This document shows, piece after piece, positions 1 to 5,272 of a stretch of 7,534 nucleotides of DNA. Source of the DNA: Candidatus Zixiibacteriota bacterium (GTDB lineage Bacteria; Zixibacteria; MSB-5A5; CAIYYT01); contig JAPLUP010000477.1 in NCBI GenBank assembly GCA_026397575.1, forward strand, positions 1-7,534, given 5' to 3'. Numbering within the stretch: the stretch's first letter is position 1; the number at the start of each line of letters is the position of its first letter. The position numbers were made by a program, and so were the translations under genes. The notes below the pieces were generated by a model. That model was not told where the DNA came from, did no database searches, and saw only the letters and a program-made list of their open reading frames with translations.

Positions 1-90
1 GAGAATTACTTGAATGCGGTAGCGGGCTTTACTCCCTCAAACTGGATGGGAATCAGAAAGGATGGTGCATCATGGGAAACACTGCGCTAG
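1..90 (+). CDS. Possible C-terminal tail of an upstream gene (partial, weak)
   Basis: The first forward frame is open from the left edge to a TAG at 88-90 and gives a short tail (residues such as GFTPSNWMGIRKDG) that would overlap the start of the patatin gene by 19 bases. An overlap of this kind would fit translational coupling in an operon. There are only 29 codons, no domain is recognisable, and a second frame (the patatin frame) is also open to the left edge, so the open frame alone proves little. I do not recognise a family. The stretch may simply be intergenic. Confidence 0.2.
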   Translation, partial: ENYLNAVAGFTPSNWMGIRKDGASWETLR

Positions 91-1127
91 TCATGTCAGG
101 TGGAGGTGCAAAGGGTTCGTTCGAACTTGGCGCCGCTGACTATTTGATTCGTGACCTCAAAATCGATCCAAACGTCATTGTCGGAGTCTCGACAGGCAAT
201 CTTAATGCCGTGATGCTTGCTCAAGGCAAGGGAGTAGACGGGCTGACCGAACAACTTGATGCCTTGACGGGAATCTGGTTCGGGCTGAAAGAAAATGACG
301 ATGTGTATTACGAACGTTTCCCGGGTCTCGTTGCCAAATTGCTTGGGGCGATCTTCAAAGCCGACAGCCTCTACTCAAACAAGCCACTGTGGAAGTTGAT
401 CCAGAAACATGTTGATCCGGCCAAGCTCCGGAGCTCCGGTAGAATCCTGCGGATTGGCGTCGTCGGCCTGATGAGTGGTGACTTTTACCCCGTCGATGGG
501 AGTTTCTCGCTAATCCGTGAGATGGTACGCGCCTCCGCTTCTATCCCGGTGTACTTTAACCCGGTGGAGGTCGGCAACTATAAGGCAAATCAGACGGACT
601 GGTTCGTCGACGGCGGCGTGCGCGATGTGACTCCTCTGGGTGCTGCCTTTGACGCGCTCAACGAACTAAAGAACGCTTCCGGGCAAGACGACGTCGCCAC
701 GATCTATCTCATCCTGGCAAGTCCGTTGCGCTGCGAAAAGATAGTTGATTACAACAAGATCGACAGTGGCATCGAAATTATGAAGCGCTCACTTGGACTG
801 TTGATTAACGAGATTTACCGCACGGACCTTGAAGCAGCATTGAACATAAATGCCGCGGTTAAGTACCATCGCGATCTGAAATCGCAGAACCTGAACCTGC
901 CGGGCGGCTTTCCATTTGAAGGGTATCGATTTGCTAACATAGTGGTGATCGAGCCGGAGAAAGAGTATATGGATTCCCTGGATTTTGATCCCGCAAAAAT
1001 CAAAGATGCCTTTGCTGCCGGAAGAGATAAGGCTCGTGGGGCAGTGCAGAATGCCACTCAATCGGGCGGAACGAATATTACGACTTCGATGCTGAAAACA
1101 GGCAGAGAGGTGTTGAAGACCCCATAG
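72..1127 (+). CDS. Patatin-like phospholipase / lipid acyl hydrolase
   Basis: A 351-residue protein of the patatin fold, predicted to hydrolyse acyl esters of phospholipids or other lipids with a Ser-Asp catalytic dyad. Three family signatures are visible: the glycine-rich oxyanion-hole motif GGGAKG at residues 10-15, the nucleophile elbow GVSTG at 38-42 (Ser40 catalytic), and the DGG motif at 180-182 (Asp180 catalytic). All are in the usual order and spacing, so the enzyme should be active. There is no signal peptide or membrane segment, so it is probably cytoplasmic or peripherally membrane-bound. The ATG at 72 is preferred because the domain begins immediately after it and an AAAGGA site lies at 57-62, nine bases upstream. 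The frame stays open to the left edge, so an upstream start cannot be excluded, but it would add non-domain sequence. The natural substrate cannot be told from sequence, and the downstream neighbour (a broken cysteine synthase relative) suggests no pathway. Confidence 0.9.
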   Translation: MGNTALVMSGGGAKGSFELGAADYLIRDLKIDPNVIVGVSTGNLNAVMLAQGKGVDGLTEQLDALTGIWFGLKENDDVYYERFPGLVAKLLGAIFKADSLYSNKPLWKLIQKHVDPAKLRSSGRILRIGVVGLMSGDFYPVDGSFSLIREMVRASASIPVYFNPVEVGNYKANQTDWFVDGGVRDVTPLGAAFDALNELKNASGQDDVATIYLILASPLRCEKIVDYNKIDSGIEIMKRSLGLLINEIYRTDLEAALNINAAVKYHRDLKSQNLNLPGGFPFEGYRFANIVVIEPEKEYMDSLDFDPAKIKDAFAAGRDKARGAVQNATQSGGTNITTSMLKTGREVLKTP

Positions 1128-1276
1128 TACTAAATAGCGAATGGGCTCTCGGCGGCTTCAGGAATATACGATTATCAAATTACAATTGGTAACCCGTTTT
1201 TCTATGAACCGGTGACCCATCTTCTCAACTGCTCAGCTACCTCCCCATTCCACAGAGAGACCTCTTTCACCCCAAT

Positions 1277-1291
1277 TTGATTGGTAATCAA
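1277..1291. promoter_or_regulatory. Perfect inverted repeat TTGATT-GGT-AATCAA in the leader of the cysteine synthase-like pseudogene
   Basis: A six-base perfect inverted repeat with a three-base centre lies about 85 bases upstream of the ATG at 1378. A second, weaker hairpin (GCTTC at 1318-1322 with GAAGC at 1330-1334) follows it. This is a reasonable size and place for a dimeric repressor operator, but no regulator is encoded nearby and no convincing -35/-10 pair could be placed. The rest of the 250-base gap between patatin and the pseudogene is AT-rich and shows no gene or clear terminator. Confidence 0.25.
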
Positions 1292-1361
1292 TGGCAAGAC
1301 CACTTACATTAATTGTAGCTTCCAATTTAGAAGCAACAGAATGAGATAGTAATCAGAATAT

Positions 1362-1369
1362 AAGGGAAG
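1362..1369 (+). promoter_or_regulatory. Ribosome binding site (AAGGGAAG) that fixes the original start at 1378
   Basis: AAGGGAAG lies eight bases upstream of the ATG at 1378. It supports that ATG, and not the TTG at 1386, as the authentic start of the cysteine synthase-like gene. The TTG is in the frame of the C-terminal part but has no suitable site at the right distance of its own. Confidence 0.6.
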
Positions 1370-1377
1370 TGAATAGA

Positions 1378-2195
1378 ATGAGTATTTGTACCAATATTCT
1401 ACAGGCTATTGGAAACACCTCGTTGGTGCAACTGCGTACTGTCTGAGACCTGGGGATACCATTGTTGAGTACACAGGGGGTAGCACGGGCATATCACTCG
1501 CATTGGTCTGCGTTGCGAAGGGCTACCATCTTCATATCGTTACCTCCGATGCGTTTAGTCAGGATAAATTGAAGCAGATGTCTGCTTTTGGTGCGGAACT
1601 AACACTGATACCAAGTGAAGGAGGCCTGACCACCAAGAAATTGATTTTGGATATGATTGAAGCCGCCAGAGAAATTAGTCAAAGACCGCATACCTACTGG
1701 ACTGACCAACTCAATAATCTCGATAGCATTGCCGGGTACTATCCATTAGCCGAGGAAATCTGGAACCAAACAAACGGAAAACTTGATGCCTTTGTTCAAT
1801 GTGCCGGCACGGCAGCTTCGTCGCGAGGTGTGGCAACTGTGTTGAAGCGTTACGATCCAGAGCTTAAGATAATAATCGTGGAGCCGGCTGAATCCGCGGT
1901 ATTGTCGGGTGGCCAGGCAGGACCTCACAAAATCGAAGGCGTAGGTATTGGCTATATTCCACCACTCTGGGATCCAAGTCTGGTGGATGAAATTATTGCC
2001 GTTAGTACGGACGACGCGAAGGCAATGGCCAGGCGCTTGGCTCGGGAAGAAGGTCTTTTTGCAGGAACGTCCTCGGGAGCAAATGTCATCGCAGCAATTC
2101 GAGTGGCAGAGCGATTAGGACCGGATGCCAAAATAGCTACATTAATGGTAGATTCTGGTCTAAAATACCTTAGTACAGATGTTTACAGAAAATAG
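1378..2195 (+). pseudogene. Cysteine synthase / cystathionine beta-synthase family enzyme, broken by an internal deletion that removes the PLP lysine
   Basis: Fold-type II PLP enzymes of this family make cysteine (or cystathionine) from an activated serine. The frame starting with ATG at 1378 encodes the typical N-terminus (ILQAIGNTSLVQLR) and stops at TGA 1444-1446. From about 1443 another frame carries on with LRPGDTIVEYTGGSTG and runs intact to the TAA at 2193-2195. Family members have roughly 45-48 residues between these two blocks, including the NPTGSxKDR segment whose lysine forms the Schiff base with PLP. Here that segment is absent, so about 140 bases (a number equal to 1 modulo 3) appear deleted near 1435-1445. 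The rest is well preserved: the TGGSTG substrate loop, VQCAGTAASSRGV phosphate-binding region, EPAESAVLSGG, EGLFAGTSSGAN and the C-terminal VDSGLKYLSTDVY. There are no further stops, so the damage is recent or is an assembly error. The open frame from TTG 1386 would make a 269-residue protein without the catalytic lysine. The first 19 residues of that protein are the N-terminus read out of frame. Confidence 0.85.
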
Positions 2196-2311
2196 AGAAT
2201 TCTTTTGATCTCCGACTAACTTCTACTAATGAATTGCTGAAAGAGCTTTTTACTTACACCCCTTTCTAACATTTTTCTAACAGCATTATCCAAAACAACA
2301 AAAAATAGGGG

Positions 2312-2385
2312 AAAACACCAGACACTGGGTCTCCCGTAACTCGTTACTAATATTACAGGTTGGCGTCTGGTGCTTTCTGGTGTTT
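2312..2385. repeat. Imperfect inverted repeat built on CACCAGA / TCTGGTG
   Basis: AAACACCAGA at 2313-2322 is the exact reverse complement of TCTGGTGTTT at 2376-2385. A second copy of the right half (GTCTGGTG, 2365-2372) pairs just as well with CACCAGAC at 2316-2323. The left arm therefore has two alternative partners ten bases apart. The spacer of about 40-50 bases contains no gene. There is no run of T after the repeat on either strand, so a simple intrinsic terminator for the upstream gene is unlikely. It may be a protein-binding repeat, an RNA hairpin, or the remnant of a small palindromic element. Confidence 0.4.
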
Positions 2386-2400
2386 GGACAGATTAATCAG

Positions 2401-2444
2401 TTCATGACCCGAAGGTCGAGGGCTAAGCTCTCCTCCCGCCATCA
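2401..2444 (+). other. tRNA 3'-half-like sequence (initiator-Met-like), no matching 5' half
   Basis: From memory of bacterial initiator tRNAs, TTCATGACCCGAAGGTCG matches the anticodon loop (CAT), the 3' strand of the anticodon stem and the variable region. It is followed by a G-rich stretch and TCCCGCC-A-TCA in the place of the T stem and acceptor end. The T loop consensus TTCRANY is not kept (CTAAGCT instead). The 5' anticodon strand (ATCAG) does not pair with CCCGA, and no D arm or 5' acceptor strand fits upstream. It is therefore not a working tRNA. It could be the decayed remnant of an attachment site or partial tRNA duplication, or chance similarity. Within it, GACC-CGAA-GGTC (2406-2417) is a perfect four-base-pair hairpin that reads as a C(UUCG)G tetraloop on the minus strand. 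Confidence 0.3.
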
Positions 2445-2573
2445 AGAAATATCGGCCTTGGAGAATCCCAAGAGCAACTCGATTGGGGGTTGTGCCCAAG
2501 AAAGAGCTTTGATCTTCGTGCATGTCTCAAAACACAGGAAAGGTGCGACTCACCGCTAATATGAAGCGAAGTG

Positions 2574-2700
2574 GTTGATCCAGAATCCTCACCCGTTGGG
2601 TGAGTTACCGGTTGGACTGTGACGGTTATTGTTCGGCATCATGAGCTTAGTCGTAGCCGTCCAACCGCAAGGGATTCCTGATCGACGGGTTAGGATCAAC
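2574..2700 (+). ncRNA. Candidate branched structured RNA or composite palindromic element
   Basis: Several complementary blocks are nested inside 127 bases. GAATCC (2583-2588) pairs with GGATTC (2672-2677), and GTTGATC (2574-2580) pairs with GATCGAC (2680-2686, one G-T). The two stems are separated by a symmetric two-by-two internal loop. Inside them lie a tight hairpin CTCACCC-GTT-GGGTGAG (2588-2604) and a nine-base stem CGGTTGGAC (2609-2617) with GTCCAACCG (2659-2667) over a 41-base loop. The outer left arm has a competing perfect partner, GGATCAAC (2693-2700, eight bases with 2574-2581), so two mutually exclusive folds are possible. Either strand could be the sense one. No known RNA family is recognised by eye, and there is no obvious promoter. 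A mobile palindromic element (MITE/REP type) is the main alternative. Confidence 0.35.
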
Positions 2701-2710
2701 GAAACCGTGA

Positions 2711-2735
2711 CTCGACTGAGTTCGCCGAAGTCGAG
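2711..2735. repeat. Seven-base-pair hairpin next to the branched structure
   Basis: CTCGACT at 2711-2717 is the exact reverse complement of AGTCGAG at 2729-2735, with an 11-base loop. It lies 11 bases beyond the outer arm of the 2574-2700 structure and may belong to the same RNA or element. No T-run follows on the plus strand. Confidence 0.35.
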
Positions 2736-2965
2736 GAATTCGTTGTTCCCAGAGCCGCCAGATCCACAGAGCACTCCGGGGTGACCTTCGGTGCCGCAAC
2801 CAAACGTTCTACTAACTGGTGCGGGGGTGATTTATCTACAATGGCACCACAAAAGAGGGAGCGCTGATAATCCGTCGGGTCAGAGGTCCGGCTTGCTTAA
2901 GCGCGTGTCGGAGTTAGCCTATTGATTCCGTGGCGGACTGCCGCGCACAGAACAGAAGACGACCA

Positions 2966-2984
2966 TTTACCCAGTCTTGGTAAA
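2966..2984 (-). terminator. Weak hairpin just downstream of the PilZ gene
   Basis: TTTACC (2966-2971) and GGTAAA (2979-2984) form a six-base-pair hairpin with a seven-base loop, about 20 bases past the stop of the minus-strand PilZ gene. The position suits a transcription end for that gene. The stem is AT-rich and no clean T-tract follows it in the minus direction, so this is only a weak terminator candidate. Confidence 0.2.
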
Positions 2985-3004
2985 AAGGTGCTGAACTATG
3001 GAGG

Positions 3005-3364
3005 TCAAGGCGTATAGTGAAGAAAAGTCCCCTGCCACGTCACCAGATACTTGCTGAGGAGTTCTTTGTCGTTCTTGGACATGCTCAGAAACTTGAATCC
3101 GACTTCCCAGGTTTCAAAGGCAACATCCTGCTCACACCACATACTTCTGGCGCCGAAAGTGATTACCGCTGGTTCTTCCCCCTTGTTGGGTAACGCCAGC
3201 CTACACCAAAAGAAAGTCAAGTCTTCAATCGGCTGATCGCACCAAACCAGCATTCCCCCCAAAGAGAGATTTATGACTCGACCAATTGACACTTCGCGAT
3301 CCGTGTCGATCAGATAGCAAGTGTCATTGACTCCTTTTCTCGGCTGCTTGCGATTGTCTTTCAT
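3005..3364 (-). CDS. Free-standing PilZ domain protein, probable c-di-GMP receptor
   Basis: A 119-residue single-domain protein matching PilZ in size and motifs. PilZ domains bind cyclic di-GMP and relay it to motility, exopolysaccharide or secretion machinery by protein contact. The two ligand-binding signatures are present: RxxxR at residues 5-9 (RKQPR) and NxSxxG at 32-37 (NLSLGG). Binding is therefore likely retained. The C-terminal half has alternating hydrophobic strands and WEVGFKFL near 86-93, typical of the end of the PilZ barrel. There is no signal peptide or membrane segment, so it is cytoplasmic. The ATG at 3364-3362 is well supported by GGAGG on the minus strand (bases 3371-3375) with a six-base gap. 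It stands alone and is divergent from the secreted-protein pair on its right. No diguanylate cyclase, phosphodiesterase or flagellar gene is in view, so its output cannot be named. Confidence 0.85.
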   Translation of the reverse strand: MKDNRKQPRKGVNDTCYLIDTDREVSIGRVINLSLGGMLVWCDQPIEDLTFFWCRLALPNKGEEPAVITFGARSMWCEQDVAFETWEVGFKFLSMSKNDKELLSKYLVTWQGTFLHYTP

Positions 3365-3426
3365 TCAGGGCCTCCGCGTATTCTTCAGCGCTTACATCTT
3401 AATTGATCGGCAAACAGTGCAGGCTC

Positions 3427-3436
3427 TTGACGTCAA
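3427..3436. promoter_or_regulatory. Perfect ten-base palindrome TTGACGTCAA upstream of the PilZ gene
   Basis: This palindrome lies about 63 bases upstream of the PilZ start in the divergent intergenic region, a common place for an operator of a symmetric regulator. The rest of 3365-3664 (300 bases) holds a GC-rich hairpin (3563-3579) and the promoter at 3600-3628. Its only long open frame (3321-3539, plus strand) overlaps the PilZ gene and looks spurious. No regulator family can be assigned. Confidence 0.3.
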
Positions 3437-3562
3437 TTTGCATTCCAATGGGTATCACTACTCCCCGGAGAACGTGACCCAGTCCAACGACTGTTGGACA
3501 ACCGAATATCCTGCAAAGCAGTATGGGGCAACCGACTGAACCTGCGGACAAACATAAATGTC

Positions 3563-3579
3563 AAGCCCCGAGCGGGCTT
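3563..3579. repeat. GC-rich hairpin AAGCCC-CGAGC-GGGCTT between divergent genes
   Basis: A perfect six-base-pair stem with a five-base loop stands 36 bases upstream of the predicted -35 box of the secreted-protein operon. On the minus strand it is followed by TGACATTT, which is moderately T-rich. It could terminate leftward transcription or act as a small palindromic repeat. No gene ends here that would need a terminator, so a role in insulation or a REP-like origin is as likely. Confidence 0.35.
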
Positions 3580-3599
3580 AACCTACGCAGCTTTCCCAC

Positions 3600-3628
3600 T
3601 TGACAATTCCAGATATCTAGGTACATTA
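3600..3628 (+). promoter_or_regulatory. Sigma70-type promoter for the secreted-protein operon
   Basis: A consensus -35 box TTGACA (3600-3605) is followed after 16 bases by TACATT (3622-3627), or after 18 bases by CATTAT (3624-3629); each matches four of six -10 positions. Transcription would start near 3635, leaving a leader of about 30 bases before the GGAGG (3656-3660) and ATG at 3665. The spacer carries the palindrome AGATATCT (3611-3618), which could be an operator overlapping the promoter. The assignment is by consensus only, and sigma factor preferences of this lineage may differ. Confidence 0.5.
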
Positions 3629-3664
3629 TGGTGAATAATCAAAACCCTTATCGCGGGAGGCGAG

Positions 3665-5272
3665 ATGAAAACGATTCGGATCAGTGCAAAATTGATCTTA
3701 TTGGGAATTGCAGTTGTAACGCTGCTTGGATCAACGGCCAGTGGCAAGAGCGCATATTTTGATAGCCAAAAACCAGTTGTTTCGGGGAAATGGACGGCCG
3801 CTCCCAACATTCAGAACTGCTCCCACCGCGCGAACAAACTTTGGATGACTGTTACTAACTGGGGTTTCTTGGGAAGTCAATTCAACTCGAATCAGTTGAA
3901 GGAGTTGTATTGCCTTGGGCCCAACATACCATACAACTCTCTCGCGCCTTCAGCGGAATTCCCTGCCGGTAGCGGCATCAACTACCTCTTTCAGGGCGCT
4001 CTCTGGATCGGGGCGATTGTGGATAGCGACACGTTGGTGTCTGTTGGCTCGGATGGTTGGCAGTGGGTTTTTGAGATGTATCCGCAAGCGAGTCCGAATG
4101 GCGGGATTGTACGACGCTCAAACCGTCCCACTGACCCCAACTACGACCCATCAGCGCTTAGCGATCTCGACATGATTGCCGAGTACTATGACACCTTGGC
4201 CGATGAAGCCTGGACAGGACGTGATCCCATGGACAATCGGCCACACATTCCCATCGGACTCAAGATTGTGCAAGAGTCGTATTCCTGGAGCGCAAGTGTT
4301 TACGAAGACTTCATTTTGTTTCGCTACAAGATAACGAATATCGGCAGCAATTATCTTCACCAGGTCTTCTGCGGACTACTCTTTGACACTGACGTCTGGC
4401 ATACGGCAACAACAAATGGATTTGCTGACGACGTTTCTGGCAGCTATTTCACTGAAGATTCTCTAAGCGACGATCAGGTGCTAATCGGTTGGTCGGCTGA
4501 CAACGACGGCGATCCATCCAGGTCTGGACTGTGGGATCAGCAATCGACGGTGGCAGCCATTGGCGCATCAATGCTGGACTATCCGACGAGCCCCCAGTTG
4601 TCGTTCAACTGGTGGGTGTCGAACGGCGACGCAACGCTGGATTGGGGACCCCGACGACAGGAAAACAACCGCAATTTCGGCACAGGCGGACTTGGAACAC
4701 CCGAAGGCGACCGAAACAAGTACTATATCATGTCAGCTCCCGAGAATGACTACGACCAGCTTTGGTCAGCAGTAGATTATTCCGCCCAAGGGTGGTTGCC
4801 ACCGGCAGCGAATGTTGCCAGCAATCTGGCGGACGGTTACGATACCCACTTCCTGTTCTCCTTCGGCCCGATCGATCTCGCGCCGGGCGACAGCACGGAG
4901 TTTGCCTTTGTGGTTGCGATGGGTGACAACTTCCACCGCAATCCAAGCGATTTCCAGACACTTTTCGACTCGAACAACCCACAGGCATTTTACGACAGTC
5001 TCGATTTTTCGGACTTGACGACGAACATCATGGCAGCGCGACAACTGTATCGGAAGCTATTTGTCATTATTCCTGGTGATGCCGACAGGTCGGGCGAAGT
5101 GAATATTGCCGACGCAGTCTTTCTGATTAATTACATCTTCTCAGGTGGACCGGCGCCGTCACCATTGGCAGCAGGTGATGCAGACTGCGAGGGAGTAATT
5201 ACTATTGCTGATGTCGTCTATCTTATTGCCTATATCTTCTCCGGAGGCCCCGCTCCGTGCAGCGCATTTTAG
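3665..5272 (+). CDS. Exported protein of unknown function with C-terminal dockerin/EF-hand-like pair
   Basis: A 535-residue secreted protein. A typical signal peptide covers residues 1 to about 25-30 (basic KTIRISAK, hydrophobic LILLGIAVVTLL, possible cut after STA or KSA). The long middle part, about 40-460, is rich in aromatic residues, Asp and Gly (for example INYLFQGALWIGAIVDSDTLVS near 105-126). It looks like a beta-rich extracellular domain that I cannot assign to a named family. Residues 471-535 hold two dockerin type I-like repeats. The first has GDADRSGEVNIAD at 471-483 (Asp472, Asp474, Ser476, Glu478, Asn480, Asp483 as calcium ligands), the second GDADCEGVITIAD at 504-516. Each is followed by LIxYIFSGGPAP. 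Such tails in non-cellulosomal bacteria are thought to be calcium-stabilised anchoring or interaction modules. GGAGG at 3656-3660 precedes the ATG by four bases. It is the first gene of a probable two-gene operon. Confidence 0.8.
   Translation: MKTIRISAKLILLGIAVVTLLGSTASGKSAYFDSQKPVVSGKWTAAPNIQNCSHRANKLWMTVTNWGFLGSQFNSNQLKELYCLGPNIPYNSLAPSAEFPAGSGINYLFQGALWIGAIVDSDTLVSVGSDGWQWVFEMYPQASPNGGIVRRSNRPTDPNYDPSALSDLDMIAEYYDTLADEAWTGRDPMDNRPHIPIGLKIVQESYSWSASVYEDFILFRYKITNIGSNYLHQVFCGLLFDTDVWHTATTNGFADDVSGSYFTEDSLSDDQVLIGWSADNDGDPSRSGLWDQQSTVAAIGASMLDYPTSPQLSFNWWVSNGDATLDWGPRRQENNRNFGTGGLGTPEGDRNKYYIMSAPENDYDQLWSAVDYSAQGWLPPAANVASNLADGYDTHFLFSFGPIDLAPGDSTEFAFVVAMGDNFHRNPSDFQTLFDSNNPQAFYDSLDFSDLTTNIMAARQLYRKLFVIIPGDADRSGEVNIADAVFLINYIFSGGPAPSPLAAGDADCEGVITIADVVYLIAYIFSGGPAPCSAF

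Larger units (their letters stand above)
2196..3004. other. Long gene-poor region with several inverted repeats
   Basis: About 810 bases between the broken cysteine synthase relative and the PilZ gene contain no ORF with good codon structure, start site or recognisable domain. The content that stands out is listed separately: an inverted repeat at 2312-2385, a tRNA 3'-half-like stretch at 2401-2444, nested complementary segments at 2574-2700, and hairpins at 2711-2735 and 2966-2984. The minus strand around 2680-2760 reads fairly protein-like in two successive frames (GNNEFLDFGELSRVTVS, then VDPNPSIRNPLRLDGYD after a frame change near 2701). It could be a decayed gene fragment. Nothing recognisable was found between 2445 and 2573 or between 2775 and 2960, apart from short repeats (TGGTGC 2817-2822 with GCACCA 2843-2848). 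Confidence 0.5.

Noticed and set aside
1386..2195. Intact 269-residue cysteine synthase starting at TTG 1386
   Set aside because: Its first 19 residues are the true N-terminus read in the wrong frame, and the PLP-lysine segment is absent. The ribosome binding site and homologous start belong to the ATG at 1378.
2401..2444. Functional tRNA gene
   Set aside because: The 5' half, D arm and acceptor pairing are missing and the T loop consensus is broken.
2609..2667. Integron attC site, because GTTGGAC and GTCCAAC match the core-site consensus
   Set aside because: The two motifs are in the wrong order: attC needs RYYYAAC first and GTTRRRY last. No integrase or cassette array is present.
2589..2774. 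Minus-strand 61-codon ORF as a real gene
   Set aside because: No clear ribosome binding site and no family. Low-complexity Pro/Asn end, and most of it overlaps paired arms of the 2574-2700 structure. At best it is part of a decayed fragment.
3321..3539. Plus-strand 72-codon ORF
   Set aside because: It overlaps the start of the well-supported PilZ gene on the other strand, has no recognisable domain, and covers its regulatory region.
4728..5044. Long minus-strand and alternate-frame ORFs inside the two secreted-protein genes
   Set aside because: They are shadows of strongly supported coding sequence, with no starts or domains of their own.
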